Shown: positions 24,782 through 32,937 of the stretch, one piece after another | Position numbering within the stretch: the first letter of the stretch is position 1 | Layout: each line of letters opens with the position of its first letter | From: Qipengyuania aurantiaca | Lineage (GTDB): Bacteria > Pseudomonadota > Alphaproteobacteria > Sphingomonadales > Sphingomonadaceae | Reading direction: 5' to 3' | NCBI RefSeq assembly: GCF_019711375.1 | Contig: NZ_CP081295.1 | Span: forward strand, 372,001 to 436,000 | DNA length: 64,000 nucleotides | The notes under the pieces: model-generated | Seen by the model: only the letters and a program-made list of their open reading frames with translations | What the model was told of the DNA's origin: nothing | Database searches by the model: none | Position numbers and translations under genes: made by a program

Positions 24782-26442
24782 GCGCCCGCGATCCGCGCAG
24801 CTTTTTCGACGAGGCCAACAGGCTGGCTTCCAGCGGCAAGATGGAAGAAGCGCTCGCCCTGCTTGCGCAAGGAAGGGCCGAATATCCGGAGCACGCCGAC
24901 CTCGCCAACGGGCTCGGCGCGTTCCAGCTCCGCGCGGGACGCAAGATCGAGGCGGCGGAGAGTTTTGCGAAGGCCTGCACGCTCGATCCATCCCGCAGCG
25001 AATTTCAGCTCAATCACGCAATTGCGCTCAACGCCACGAGCGACCACCGGCGCGCCCTGGAGGTGCTGGAAAGGTTGGAAACGACGCTGGCCACGGATGT
25101 GCGCTATGCCTCGGCGCGCGGAACCGCGGAGCGCGGTTGTGGCAATCTGCTGGCGGCGCGGCAGTGGTTCGAGACGGCGTTGCAATGCAAACCGGATCAC
25201 GCTGTCGCCGCGCACGGCCTGGCGCGCTGCGCGCTGGAACAGGGCGATGCGCAGGCGTCGGAGCTTTTCCGCGCAGCGATCGCGATGGCGCCGGGCGATC
25301 CGGAAATGATCCTCGCCTATGCCGAAGCGCTGCATGGCGAAGGGGACCGGGGACAGGCGCGGCAGGTCGCCGAGGAACTTGCCCGGCGGTTCCCTGCATG
25401 GTCCGACGGATTGCGCCTGCTCGCCCAGATAAAGCTGGCCGCGGGCGAGGACTTTTCCGATGTCTATCGCGCGGCGCAGCTGCAACAGCCCACCAACCCC
25501 GCCATCGCCCGCGCGCATTGGCAGCAACTGTTTTCGACCGACCGTTTCGCCGAAGCGGCCGATGTCGCGGGTGAGGCGACGCGGCAGTTTCCCGATGCCG
25601 AGGGGTTCGCTCTGCTCGAGGCCACCGCCTCCAGCGCCGCGCTCCAACTGGAGCGGGCCGATCGTCTTTTTGCAGGATTGACTGGCAGCGGCATCGACAG
25701 GACGATCCACGAGGCGCGTCACTGGTATCGCAAGCGCGATTTTCAGCGCAGCGCAGCGGCGCTCGAAGGCGTGATCGAGCAGGACAGGGATAACTTCTCC
25801 GCCTGGGCGCTTCTCGGCCTTGTCTGGCGCGAACTCGACGACCCGCGCGATGATTGGCTGCACGGGCAGAAAGGCCTTGTAACCCAGCTGGAGGTCGTTC
25901 TCGAGGGAGCAACGTGGGCCGAGGTGGAACAGGAACTCGATGCCATCCACGCGAACGCCTCCTTCCCGCTCGGGCAATCGCTGAGAGGAGGCACCCAGAC
26001 CCGTGGGCGCCTGTTCGACCGGCCTTCAGAGCCCATCCAGAAATTGCGGGAGGGGATCGCCGCCACCGTCGAACGCTATCGCGACAATCTTCCGCCCGAG
26101 GATCCGGACCATCCCATCCTGAGCCGGAGGAACCGGCCGCTCGCCTTGGCGGGTTCCTGGTCGGTGCGGTTCCTTGAGGGCAGTTCGCGCCATGAAAGCC
26201 ATATTCATCCCGAAGGCCTGGTTTCGTCCGCGTGTTACATCCGGGCTCCGGAGGGGGGCGGCGGCGAGCTGGAACTGGGCCGGCCACCGCCCGATCTGAA
26301 TTCGAACCTTCCGCCCGAACGCGTTTTCGAGCCGAAAGAGCGCCATCTCGCACTGTTTCCCAGCACGCTTTATCACGGCACGCGCCCCTTCGACGGTGCC
26401 AAGCGGATGACGGTTGCATTCGACGTCGTAAGCGGCTTGTAA
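24778..26442 (+). CDS. TPR protein fused to a 2OG-Fe(II) oxygenase domain
   Basis: A 554-residue two-part protein. Residues about 1-360 are tetratricopeptide-like helical repeats (for example ANRLASSGKMEEALALLAQG and QWFETALQCKPDHAVAAHGL). Residues about 440-554 resemble the putative 2OG-FeII_Oxy_5 family: the metal motif H475-x-H477 in HESHIHPEGLVSSACYI, then GELELGRPP, distal H533 in FPSTLYHGTRPF and R543. Note that the second metal ligand is His, not Asp, as is usual for this family. Such fusions are thought to recruit a protein substrate through the TPRs; the target is unknown. Translationally coupled to the preceding oxygenase. Confidence 0.86.
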   Translation: MSARDPRSFFDEANRLASSGKMEEALALLAQGRAEYPEHADLANGLGAFQLRAGRKIEAAESFAKACTLDPSRSEFQLNHAIALNATSDHRRALEVLERLETTLATDVRYASARGTAERGCGNLLAARQWFETALQCKPDHAVAAHGLARCALEQGDAQASELFRAAIAMAPGDPEMILAYAEALHGEGDRGQARQVAEELARRFPAWSDGLRLLAQIKLAAGEDFSDVYRAAQLQQPTNPAIARAHWQQLFSTDRFAEAADVAGEATRQFPDAEGFALLEATASSAALQLERADRLFAGLTGSGIDRTIHEARHWYRKRDFQRSAAALEGVIEQDRDNFSAWALLGLVWRELDDPRDDWLHGQKGLVTQLEVVLEGATWAEVEQELDAIHANASFPLGQSLRGGTQTRGRLFDRPSEPIQKLREGIAATVERYRDNLPPEDPDHPILSRRNRPLALAGSWSVRFLEGSSRHESHIHPEGLVSSACYIRAPEGGGGELELGRPPPDLNSNLPPERVFEPKERHLALFPSTLYHGTRPFDGAKRMTVAFDVVSGL

Positions 26443-26448
26443 GGCGCG

Positions 26449-27375
26449 ATGTCAGGACCGGAGCAGAATAAGGATCGCGCCTGGGGCGAATATTGGGCAG
26501 ACCAGGCTCGCCGCGGCGGGAAAGGCACCGGTTGCCTGCCCGAGGCCATGCATTCGATCGCCCGTGCGCAGCAGCAGTGTTGGAGCGGCTTTGCCGACGC
26601 GCTGCCGCACAATGCGGACGTGCTCGATCTGGCAACCGGCAACGGCATCCTGCTGCATTGGCTGAAGGCGATGAGGCCTGATCTCTCGCTGACCGGCATC
26701 GACCTCGCGCCGCAATTGCCTCCACCTCCTGCCGGTTGCCGTACGATGCCTAGCACGCGCATGGAAAACATTCCTCTGGGCGATGCGAGCTTTGATGCGA
26801 TCGTCAGCCAGTTCGGCTTCGAATATTCCGACGTCGCGGCGACGATCGGCGAAATCTCACGCTTGTTGCGCGACGGGGGGACAGTTGGCTTGCTCCTCCA
26901 CCGCGGCGACGGGCCGATACTCGAACACAATATCGCGCGCCGGGAAGCCATCCGCTGGGTTCTCGAAGAGCAGTCGCTTTTCGAAGCGCTTCGACGCCGT
27001 ATGGACAAGGGCGCTGAAGGACGGGCTCGGGCGATCGAACACGCAGAAAGCGTGGCCAGGCAAGGGGCGCATATCTTTGGGCAGCAGTCGCCCGCCTGGG
27101 AGATTTCCGAAGCTGCGCGCCAGACGCTCGCCCTGGGCGCCAAAGACAATGTCGAAGGCATTACGAGAACCTTTGCGGTGATCGCGCAACGCGCCGGCGA
27201 AGAAATGGACCGCCTCGGCGATCTGGAAGATGCCTGTGCGACCGCGGACAATCGCGCGGCGCTGCTCGCCCTCTTCGCCGAGGCCGGTTTCGAGGCTGGC
27301 GAAACGCAAGCGATCTCGGCTGGGGCCGAAGAGCGCCCCTTTGCGGATTTCCTGCCCTTTTGCAAAACGCGCTAG
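26449..27375 (+). CDS. Class I SAM-dependent methyltransferase
   Basis: A 308-residue methyltransferase. Motif I is DVLDLATGNGILLHWLK (about residues 57-73), the acidic residue ending strand 2 is in LTGIDLAP, and ENIPLGDASFDAIVSQFGFEY holds motifs II-III as in Methyltransf_11/25 proteins. The C-terminal 150 residues are helical and do not match a substrate-specific family that I can name. It begins 6 bases after the TPR-oxygenase stop, so it forms an operon with the two oxygenases. Downstream is the convergent TonB receptor gene with its terminator. Confidence 0.87.
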   Translation: MSGPEQNKDRAWGEYWADQARRGGKGTGCLPEAMHSIARAQQQCWSGFADALPHNADVLDLATGNGILLHWLKAMRPDLSLTGIDLAPQLPPPPAGCRTMPSTRMENIPLGDASFDAIVSQFGFEYSDVAATIGEISRLLRDGGTVGLLLHRGDGPILEHNIARREAIRWVLEEQSLFEALRRRMDKGAEGRARAIEHAESVARQGAHIFGQQSPAWEISEAARQTLALGAKDNVEGITRTFAVIAQRAGEEMDRLGDLEDACATADNRAALLALFAEAGFEAGETQAISAGAEERPFADFLPFCKTR

Positions 27376-27500
27376 CCCTGTTGGCCGCCAAGCTGGGCGC
27401 TTGACCGTCTAGCACCCCCATCTCGTTAAGCCAAAGCGTGAGCGAAGCTTCGCGGCCAGAACGCGTTCGTCTTGCGCATTCTCTCCGCGATGTCCCCCAA

Positions 27501-27534
27501 AGGAAAAAGGGCGGCGGACCGAAGTCCGCCGCCC
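27501..27534 (-). terminator. Terminator of the first TonB receptor gene
   Basis: Perfect 11-base-pair stem GGGCGGCGGAC / GTCCGCCGCCC with a CGAA loop on the plus strand (TTCG on the minus transcript), followed on the minus strand by TTTTTCCT. Confidence 0.9.
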
Positions 27535-27566
27535 CTCTTGTCTGCTGCGACTGCAGCGGTCTGTTC

Positions 27567-30500
27567 TTAGAACTTGAACAGGACCGATGCGAAGAAGTCG
27601 CGGCCAAGCACGTCGTAGGTGCTCGGGTAGGTGTTCGTCTGACCCTGGTTGTCACCGAGGAGCAGCGAGTTCGGACGGTTGCTCACGACGCCGTCAGCGT
27701 CGAACGTCGGGGTACCCGGGAGAGTGTCAAAGATGTTGTTGACACCAACCGTGAAGGTAGCCGCGTCGTTGACAGCGAACGAGAACGACAGGTCCAGGAG
27801 ATCGTAAGCATCGATTTCTTCGACGCCGTTGAAGTCCGAGTAGAGAACCGTGTCGTCATCGTCGGTGACCGAACCGACATGGCGCCAGCGAAGCGACGTG
27901 GTGACCGGGCCATCCACGAACGAAGCACGAGCCGTCCACTTGAACTCGGGAACCGGATCGCCGCACTCGATGCCGAACTTGCCGGCGCATTCGATGACGG
28001 TGTCGAGTTCCGCGACGGGGCGGAAGCTGTTGTTCTCGTTCCAGGTGCCGAGCACCGAGAAGTTGAAGTCCTGCTCACCCGTGTCGGTGAAGAGCGAGAA
28101 CGGCAGCGCAGTGCTGTAGGCCATCTGAAGGTCGATACCCGACACTTCGTAGGTAGCCACGTTCACGCCGGCAACCAGCGGCGGGTTCTCGACGTTGATC
28201 TGGCCGTCACCGTTACGGATACCGACGAAGGGCTGGCAGACCGAAGCCGACAGATCCTGGACTTCGCCGAAGCACAGGTTGAACAGGCCCTGGAGGCTGC
28301 CACCTGCGATCGAGATGAAGTCACGGACTTCGATGTTGAAGTAGTCGGCCGTGAGCGTGAAGCCCGGGAGGAATGCCGGCTGAAGCACGACACCAGCGGT
28401 CCAGCTGGTCGAGACTTCTTCCTGCAGGTCCGGGTTACCACCGAAGAGCGCAGGGATCTGCGCGTTCGGCTGAACAGCCGTACCGCCACCGATGCTGCCA
28501 ACCGGCACGCCGGTCTGCTGGCAGAGTGCGGCTGCACCTGCGTTGGCGGCGATGAAGTCGGCGCTCGCGCAGGGGTCGGTTGCCTGCGGGAAGCCGATCG
28601 ACTGGCCGCCGAACAGTTCTTCCACGTTAGGCGCACGAACCGCACGCTGATACTGGCCACAAAGCGTCACGTCGGGGATCGGCGAGAACTCGACGCCACC
28701 GGCGTAGGTCCAGGTGCCACCGACTGCTTCGAGCGAGTAGTCCGAGTAACGGGCTGCACCGGTCAGCTCGAGGCGAGCCGAGCCGAATTCGACCGGAACA
28801 TTAACTTCGGCGAAGATCTCGCGAACGTCGTACGAACCTTCGGTCGGCGAACCGGCGTTGAAGCCGATCACGTCGCCCGAGGCGAGTGCGGTGTCGGGCA
28901 GGAAGCGCGAAGCGACCTTGCGGTATTCGCCACCCAGGGCGAAACCGACCGGCTCGGCAGTACCGATAGCGAAGTCGCCAAAGGTACCCGAGATGGTGCC
29001 GACGAAGTTCTGCAGGCTCGAAATGTCGCCATTCTGTGCCTGGATCGAGATCGCATCAACCTGGTCTTGGGTAAGAGCACCGGGGCCGAAGATGTTGATC
29101 GGGGTACCGGTGCCATCAAGGCCAGCCTGGAACGCCGAACGCGAAATGTTACCAGCCTGGACGTTCGCGTTACGCGTACGTGCGAACAGGTAATAAGCGT
29201 CGTAGCTCAGGTAGTCGTTGATCGGACCGCGGATGCCGCCGAGAACACGAAAGGCGTTACGCTCGTCGAGCGAGTTACGGCCACCGGTTTCCAAGGTACG
29301 ACGGTTCACGTCGAGACGGACAACCCCCAGTTCGGCGGTCGGCAGGGCCGAGAGGCCGTTGGCAACGCGCTCGGCGCTGGCAGCAGCTTCACGCTGGTCG
29401 AGGATGTTGAGTTCGTCGATGACGCTCTGGTCGAGGAACTGCGACACCGTGTCGATGTCGATGTTGTACGTGCCGGTCACCGGGGTGGCGGCCAGTTCCT
29501 GGGCAACGCGGTTCTGCACGAACGAGACTTCGGTGTAAGCGGTGTGACCGCCGCCGATGTCATAGTCCGCATAACCACCGATCAGGTAACGTTCCTGAGG
29601 GATTTGCAGGTAGTTAACCGGAGCGTAGTTGTAAGAATAGCCATTGGTCGGGCTGAGGATGCCCTGCTCGAAGAACACACCGTCGTCGAGGGTCAGGCCT
29701 GCACCCAGCGGAAGCGTGGGCGCTTCGCCCGGATCGTTGAAGTCACCGTCGCCGTTGAGGTCGACTGCCGGCGCGCTGGGCGTGGTACCCGGAGCGTTGA
29801 AGCGGCCTTCCGGCGGGGTGCCCGAACCGAACTGCTGCAGGTCGACACCGAAGCTTTCGCCGCCGATCGCGAAGAACGAGAAGTCACGGTCGCCCTGGAA
29901 GATCTCGTCACGGTTGTAGTACTCACCGAAGACGGTGGCGTTACCGCGACCATCGGCGAATTCGCCGCCGACAGCAGCGTGCACTTCGTAACGTGCGCCG
30001 TCGCCGCGACCGGTGATCGAGTACTGACCGCCGATTTCGAGGCCGTCGACGTCCTTGAGGCGGAAGTTGACGACGCCAGCAAGTGCGTCCGAACCGTACA
30101 CAGCCGAAGCACCGCCGGTCACAACGTCGACCGACTCAAGCAGGAACTGCGGGATGGTGTTAAGGTCGACGACCTGGTTGGTATCGTAGAACATCCAGCG
30201 ACGGCCGTTGACGAGAACGAGCGAACGCTCTTCGCCGAGGCCACGCAGGTTCAGCGTAGCGGTACCGGTGCCGGGGTTGTTCGAGTTCGACGTGAAGCCG
30301 GGAACGACCTGCGGCAGGGTGTTGATCACGTTCTCGACGTTGACCGTACCCGACAGCTTGAATTCTTCGTCCTGCACGACTGCGACCGGAGCGGCCGTGT
30401 CGACGTTGCGGCGCGCAATGCGCGAACCGGTGACGATGATCGGCGCAGCGGCCGTATCTTCGACCTGCGCACCCGGCTGGGTGCCCGGCTCGTTCGGCAC

Positions 30501-30593
30501 ATCATCGACTTGCGCAAGTGCGGGCGAAGCAATCATGGCGCCTGCCATGATCGTGCCCGTCAGAAGCGAAGCCTTCGTAAAACGATAAGACAT
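27567..30593 (-). CDS. TonB-dependent outer-membrane receptor
   Basis: A 1008-residue outer-membrane transporter of the large sphingomonad/CAP-type oligopeptide-or-saccharide class. Signal peptide MSYRFTKASLLTGTIMAGAM ends near residue 28 (ASPALAQ). The plug domain is seen as VNVENVINTLPQVVPGFTS, LNLRGLGEERSLVLVNGRRW and GGASAVYGSDALAGVVNFRL; the barrel ends with RDFFASVLFKF and its terminal Phe. An Asp/Gly loop DLNGDGDFNDPGE near residue 277 resembles a calcium-binding EF-hand-like loop. The RBS GGGGAAA is clear. Neighbours are an S9 peptidase and a second receptor, so peptide uptake is likely. Confidence 0.94.
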   Translation of the reverse strand: MSYRFTKASLLTGTIMAGAMIASPALAQVDDVPNEPGTQPGAQVEDTAAAPIIVTGSRIARRNVDTAAPVAVVQDEEFKLSGTVNVENVINTLPQVVPGFTSNSNNPGTGTATLNLRGLGEERSLVLVNGRRWMFYDTNQVVDLNTIPQFLLESVDVVTGGASAVYGSDALAGVVNFRLKDVDGLEIGGQYSITGRGDGARYEVHAAVGGEFADGRGNATVFGEYYNRDEIFQGDRDFSFFAIGGESFGVDLQQFGSGTPPEGRFNAPGTTPSAPAVDLNGDGDFNDPGEAPTLPLGAGLTLDDGVFFEQGILSPTNGYSYNYAPVNYLQIPQERYLIGGYADYDIGGGHTAYTEVSFVQNRVAQELAATPVTGTYNIDIDTVSQFLDQSVIDELNILDQREAAASAERVANGLSALPTAELGVVRLDVNRRTLETGGRNSLDERNAFRVLGGIRGPINDYLSYDAYYLFARTRNANVQAGNISRSAFQAGLDGTGTPINIFGPGALTQDQVDAISIQAQNGDISSLQNFVGTISGTFGDFAIGTAEPVGFALGGEYRKVASRFLPDTALASGDVIGFNAGSPTEGSYDVREIFAEVNVPVEFGSARLELTGAARYSDYSLEAVGGTWTYAGGVEFSPIPDVTLCGQYQRAVRAPNVEELFGGQSIGFPQATDPCASADFIAANAGAAALCQQTGVPVGSIGGGTAVQPNAQIPALFGGNPDLQEEVSTSWTAGVVLQPAFLPGFTLTADYFNIEVRDFISIAGGSLQGLFNLCFGEVQDLSASVCQPFVGIRNGDGQINVENPPLVAGVNVATYEVSGIDLQMAYSTALPFSLFTDTGEQDFNFSVLGTWNENNSFRPVAELDTVIECAGKFGIECGDPVPEFKWTARASFVDGPVTTSLRWRHVGSVTDDDDTVLYSDFNGVEEIDAYDLLDLSFSFAVNDAATFTVGVNNIFDTLPGTPTFDADGVVSNRPNSLLLGDNQGQTNTYPSTYDVLGRDFFASVLFKF

Positions 30594-30790
30594 TGATTTC
30601 CCCTCAAATTCAGTAACCGCCTTACGGGGTCACTCAAAATGGTTGAATCCAGGCATTTGCCCGAACCGGGGTGGTGTAGGCTTAGGCTTAACTTTTGAGC
30701 AATCCCCAGCGCGCCGCAGCGCCTGCAATTTAGAGCGGTGTTGCAATTCGGTTACAGATGTTTCTTTCCCGGATTACCGGGCTTCGCCAA

Positions 30791-30821
30791 GAAGAAAGGC
30801 CGGGCGATCGCTCGCCCGGCC
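30791..30821 (-). terminator. Terminator of the S9 peptidase gene
   Basis: Perfect 10-base-pair stem GGCCGGGCGA / TCGCCCGGCC with a 4-base loop, followed on the minus strand by TTTCTTC. It lies about 20 bases after the peptidase stop. Confidence 0.85.
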
Positions 30822-30841
30822 CTTGCCGTATTGCTTGTGGA

Positions 30842-32833
30842 TTAGAGGCCGCCCGGGCCGCAATCGTTCGCCAGGAAGTCCAGCATTTTGGTGAAGAACT
30901 GAACCTGGTGCTCGTACATCAGCGTGTTGTAGAAGTGATCCGCACCCTTCAGCGTCAGGTACTGGATATCCTTCTTGCCCGCCTTGGCCATCGCATCGCG
31001 ATAGTCCTCGAGATGATAATAGAGCACGCGTGCGTCGACATCGCCATGGATCATGAGGATCGGAATGTTGACCTTGGCAACCTCCTCGATCGGGTTGATG
31101 CCGATGGTACCGCGACGCTTTTCCCAATCATCGAATGCGGTCGGGACAAAGGCGCTGCGGCGCTGACGATAGGTCTTGGCCGGATCGGCCACTGCCGCAC
31201 CGGCGATCGTGCACTGGTAGAGGTTGGGTTCGCGCGATGCGGCCACAAGGGCGGCATAGCCACCATAGGACCAGCCCATGAAGGCGACGCGATCGGGATC
31301 AACCAGACCCTGCTCGACCAGGTAGAGTACGCCGTCGTCCTTGTCGTCCTGCATGGCAAGACCGTGCTCGCCATAGCCAAGGTCGAAGTGCTTCTGGCCC
31401 CAGCCGGTCGAGATGCGGTTCTGCGGACGCAGGACGGCATAACCGGCGTTGACCAGCAGCTGATCCCATTCATCATAGCCGACGACGCCGTTGACGTGCG
31501 GCCCACCATTGTGGCGGACGATGAGCGGATACGGGCCTTCGCCCTTCGGCTTCATGAAATAGGCCGGGATCATGAGCTTGCCGTCGCGCGAAGGATAGCG
31601 GATGAACTCGACGTCGGCGAGCTGCTCGGGCTGGATCAGCGGGTTGCGGCTGCCCAGCTTGACCATGCGGCCATCGCGCACGAGCCAGTAGGAGCCCGGA
31701 TCACGGGGTCCGCTGTTGCGCACGATCATCGATTTGCCATCGCGCGAACGGCTGGTGATGGTGACCTGGTGCGCGTTCGGGATTTGCGCTTCGAGGGCGT
31801 CGTAAAGCGCCTTCTCGTTCTCGTCGAACCAGATGGTGCGATATTTGTCCCAAGGGTAGATCGCGCCAACCAGCGTTTCGTCGCCGGGCATGGAGCTGGT
31901 GCGGATACCCATGATGTCGGCCTGGTCGGTTCCGGCCAGTTTCTCGCCGAACTGGCCGGTCTTGGTGTTAAACTCCCACAGAGCCGCCTTGTCTTCGCCA
32001 CGGTTGTCGATGATGTAAGCGATATCGGGATTGGCAGGATCGAAGCCCTGCGGTCCCATGATGCCGCCGATGAACCGATAGAGGTTCTCGTACTTGGAAG
32101 CATCGATGGGGTCACCCAGCTTCGTCCAGCTGCTGTCGCCCGGCCCACGGTAATAGTTCTGGACCATGTCACCGTCCTGCCCGGAGGCAAAGCGCGGGTT
32201 ACCGTCGACGTCGAACTGGACGTTCGTATATTCGCGGTTGCCGCGCAGAACGAGGCTCTGCGTGCCCTTCTCCAGATCGAACTTGTAGAAGGACCGCGGG
32301 CGGAACGCGGCATAGGGATCGACACCCGTCACGTCCGAGTTGGTCGTCGCCTCGGCGATCAGGATCTTGGTCGGCTCGTTCGGCAGCGTGCTGATGATGT
32401 CGAAATTGCCCGGCAGCGAACGGAATTTGTTCTCCTGCAGGTCATAGGAATACTGGAGGTAGTCGTAGGTGCCCTCTTCGGGACCCGGCACGCGCGAACG
32501 GCGCTGCTGCCAGGCACGGCCCGAAATGACGTTGTCGCTTACCCAGCGCGCCGACTGGATTTCCATCGGGTCTGCGTTGAGGCGGCGCAGCGGCTTCGAC
32601 ATGTCATCCGTCGAATAGATTTCGAGGAGGTATTCGCCTTCGCGGCTTTCGGTCTTGTGCACGAGCACATGCTTGCCGTCCGGCGAAATCTGCACGTTGC
32701 TGATCACATCGCGAAGCGCCCAGGCTTCGATCGGCACACTCGGCGCACCCGTCTGCGCGGTCGCCGGCACCATGCCGGTGGCGAAACAGACCGAGGCGGC
32801 AGCCGCCATCAGGCCTTTCTTCAAGCTCAACAT
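30842..32833 (-). CDS. S9-family serine peptidase (prolyl oligopeptidase type), exported
   Basis: A 663-residue peptidase. Signal peptide MLSLKKGLMAAAASVCFATG with cleavage near ATAQ, so periplasmic or envelope located. The N-terminal half is a seven-bladed propeller (ISPDGKHVLVHKTESREGEY and similar repeats). The C-terminal alpha/beta hydrolase domain has the nucleophile Ser in FMGWSYGGYAALVA, Asp in MIHGDVDARV and His in KGADHFYN. Start taken at ATG 32833 rather than 18 bases upstream because the signal peptide begins there. Hydrolyses short peptides, probably after Pro or Ala; situated between two TonB receptor genes on the same strand. Confidence 0.93.
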   Translation of the reverse strand: MLSLKKGLMAAAASVCFATGMVPATAQTGAPSVPIEAWALRDVISNVQISPDGKHVLVHKTESREGEYLLEIYSTDDMSKPLRRLNADPMEIQSARWVSDNVISGRAWQQRRSRVPGPEEGTYDYLQYSYDLQENKFRSLPGNFDIISTLPNEPTKILIAEATTNSDVTGVDPYAAFRPRSFYKFDLEKGTQSLVLRGNREYTNVQFDVDGNPRFASGQDGDMVQNYYRGPGDSSWTKLGDPIDASKYENLYRFIGGIMGPQGFDPANPDIAYIIDNRGEDKAALWEFNTKTGQFGEKLAGTDQADIMGIRTSSMPGDETLVGAIYPWDKYRTIWFDENEKALYDALEAQIPNAHQVTITSRSRDGKSMIVRNSGPRDPGSYWLVRDGRMVKLGSRNPLIQPEQLADVEFIRYPSRDGKLMIPAYFMKPKGEGPYPLIVRHNGGPHVNGVVGYDEWDQLLVNAGYAVLRPQNRISTGWGQKHFDLGYGEHGLAMQDDKDDGVLYLVEQGLVDPDRVAFMGWSYGGYAALVAASREPNLYQCTIAGAAVADPAKTYRQRRSAFVPTAFDDWEKRRGTIGINPIEEVAKVNIPILMIHGDVDARVLYYHLEDYRDAMAKAGKKDIQYLTLKGADHFYNTLMYEHQVQFFTKMLDFLANDCGPGGL

Positions 32834-32865
32834 AAAAGGGGACCCTCTCACAAGTTAATCCAGCC

Positions 32866-32910
32866 CAAAATAAATATGGGCGGCTCCACGCCGAAACATA
32901 GAGCCGCCCA
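32866..32910 (-). terminator. Terminator of the second TonB receptor gene
   Basis: Ten-base-pair stem TGGGCGGCTC / GAGCCGCCCA (arms at 32877-32886 and 32901-32910) with a 14-base loop; on the minus strand the stem is followed by the T-rich ATATTTATTTTG. Confidence 0.82.
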
Positions 32911-32937
32911 CGGTTAGTTCAACTCACCTGAACGGCG

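Noticed and set aside
27438..30596. 1052-codon open frame on the plus strand
   Set aside because: It lies fully antisense to the first TonB receptor, whose plug motifs, signal peptide, ribosome site and terminator are clear. Stop-free antisense frames arise easily in GC-rich coding DNA.
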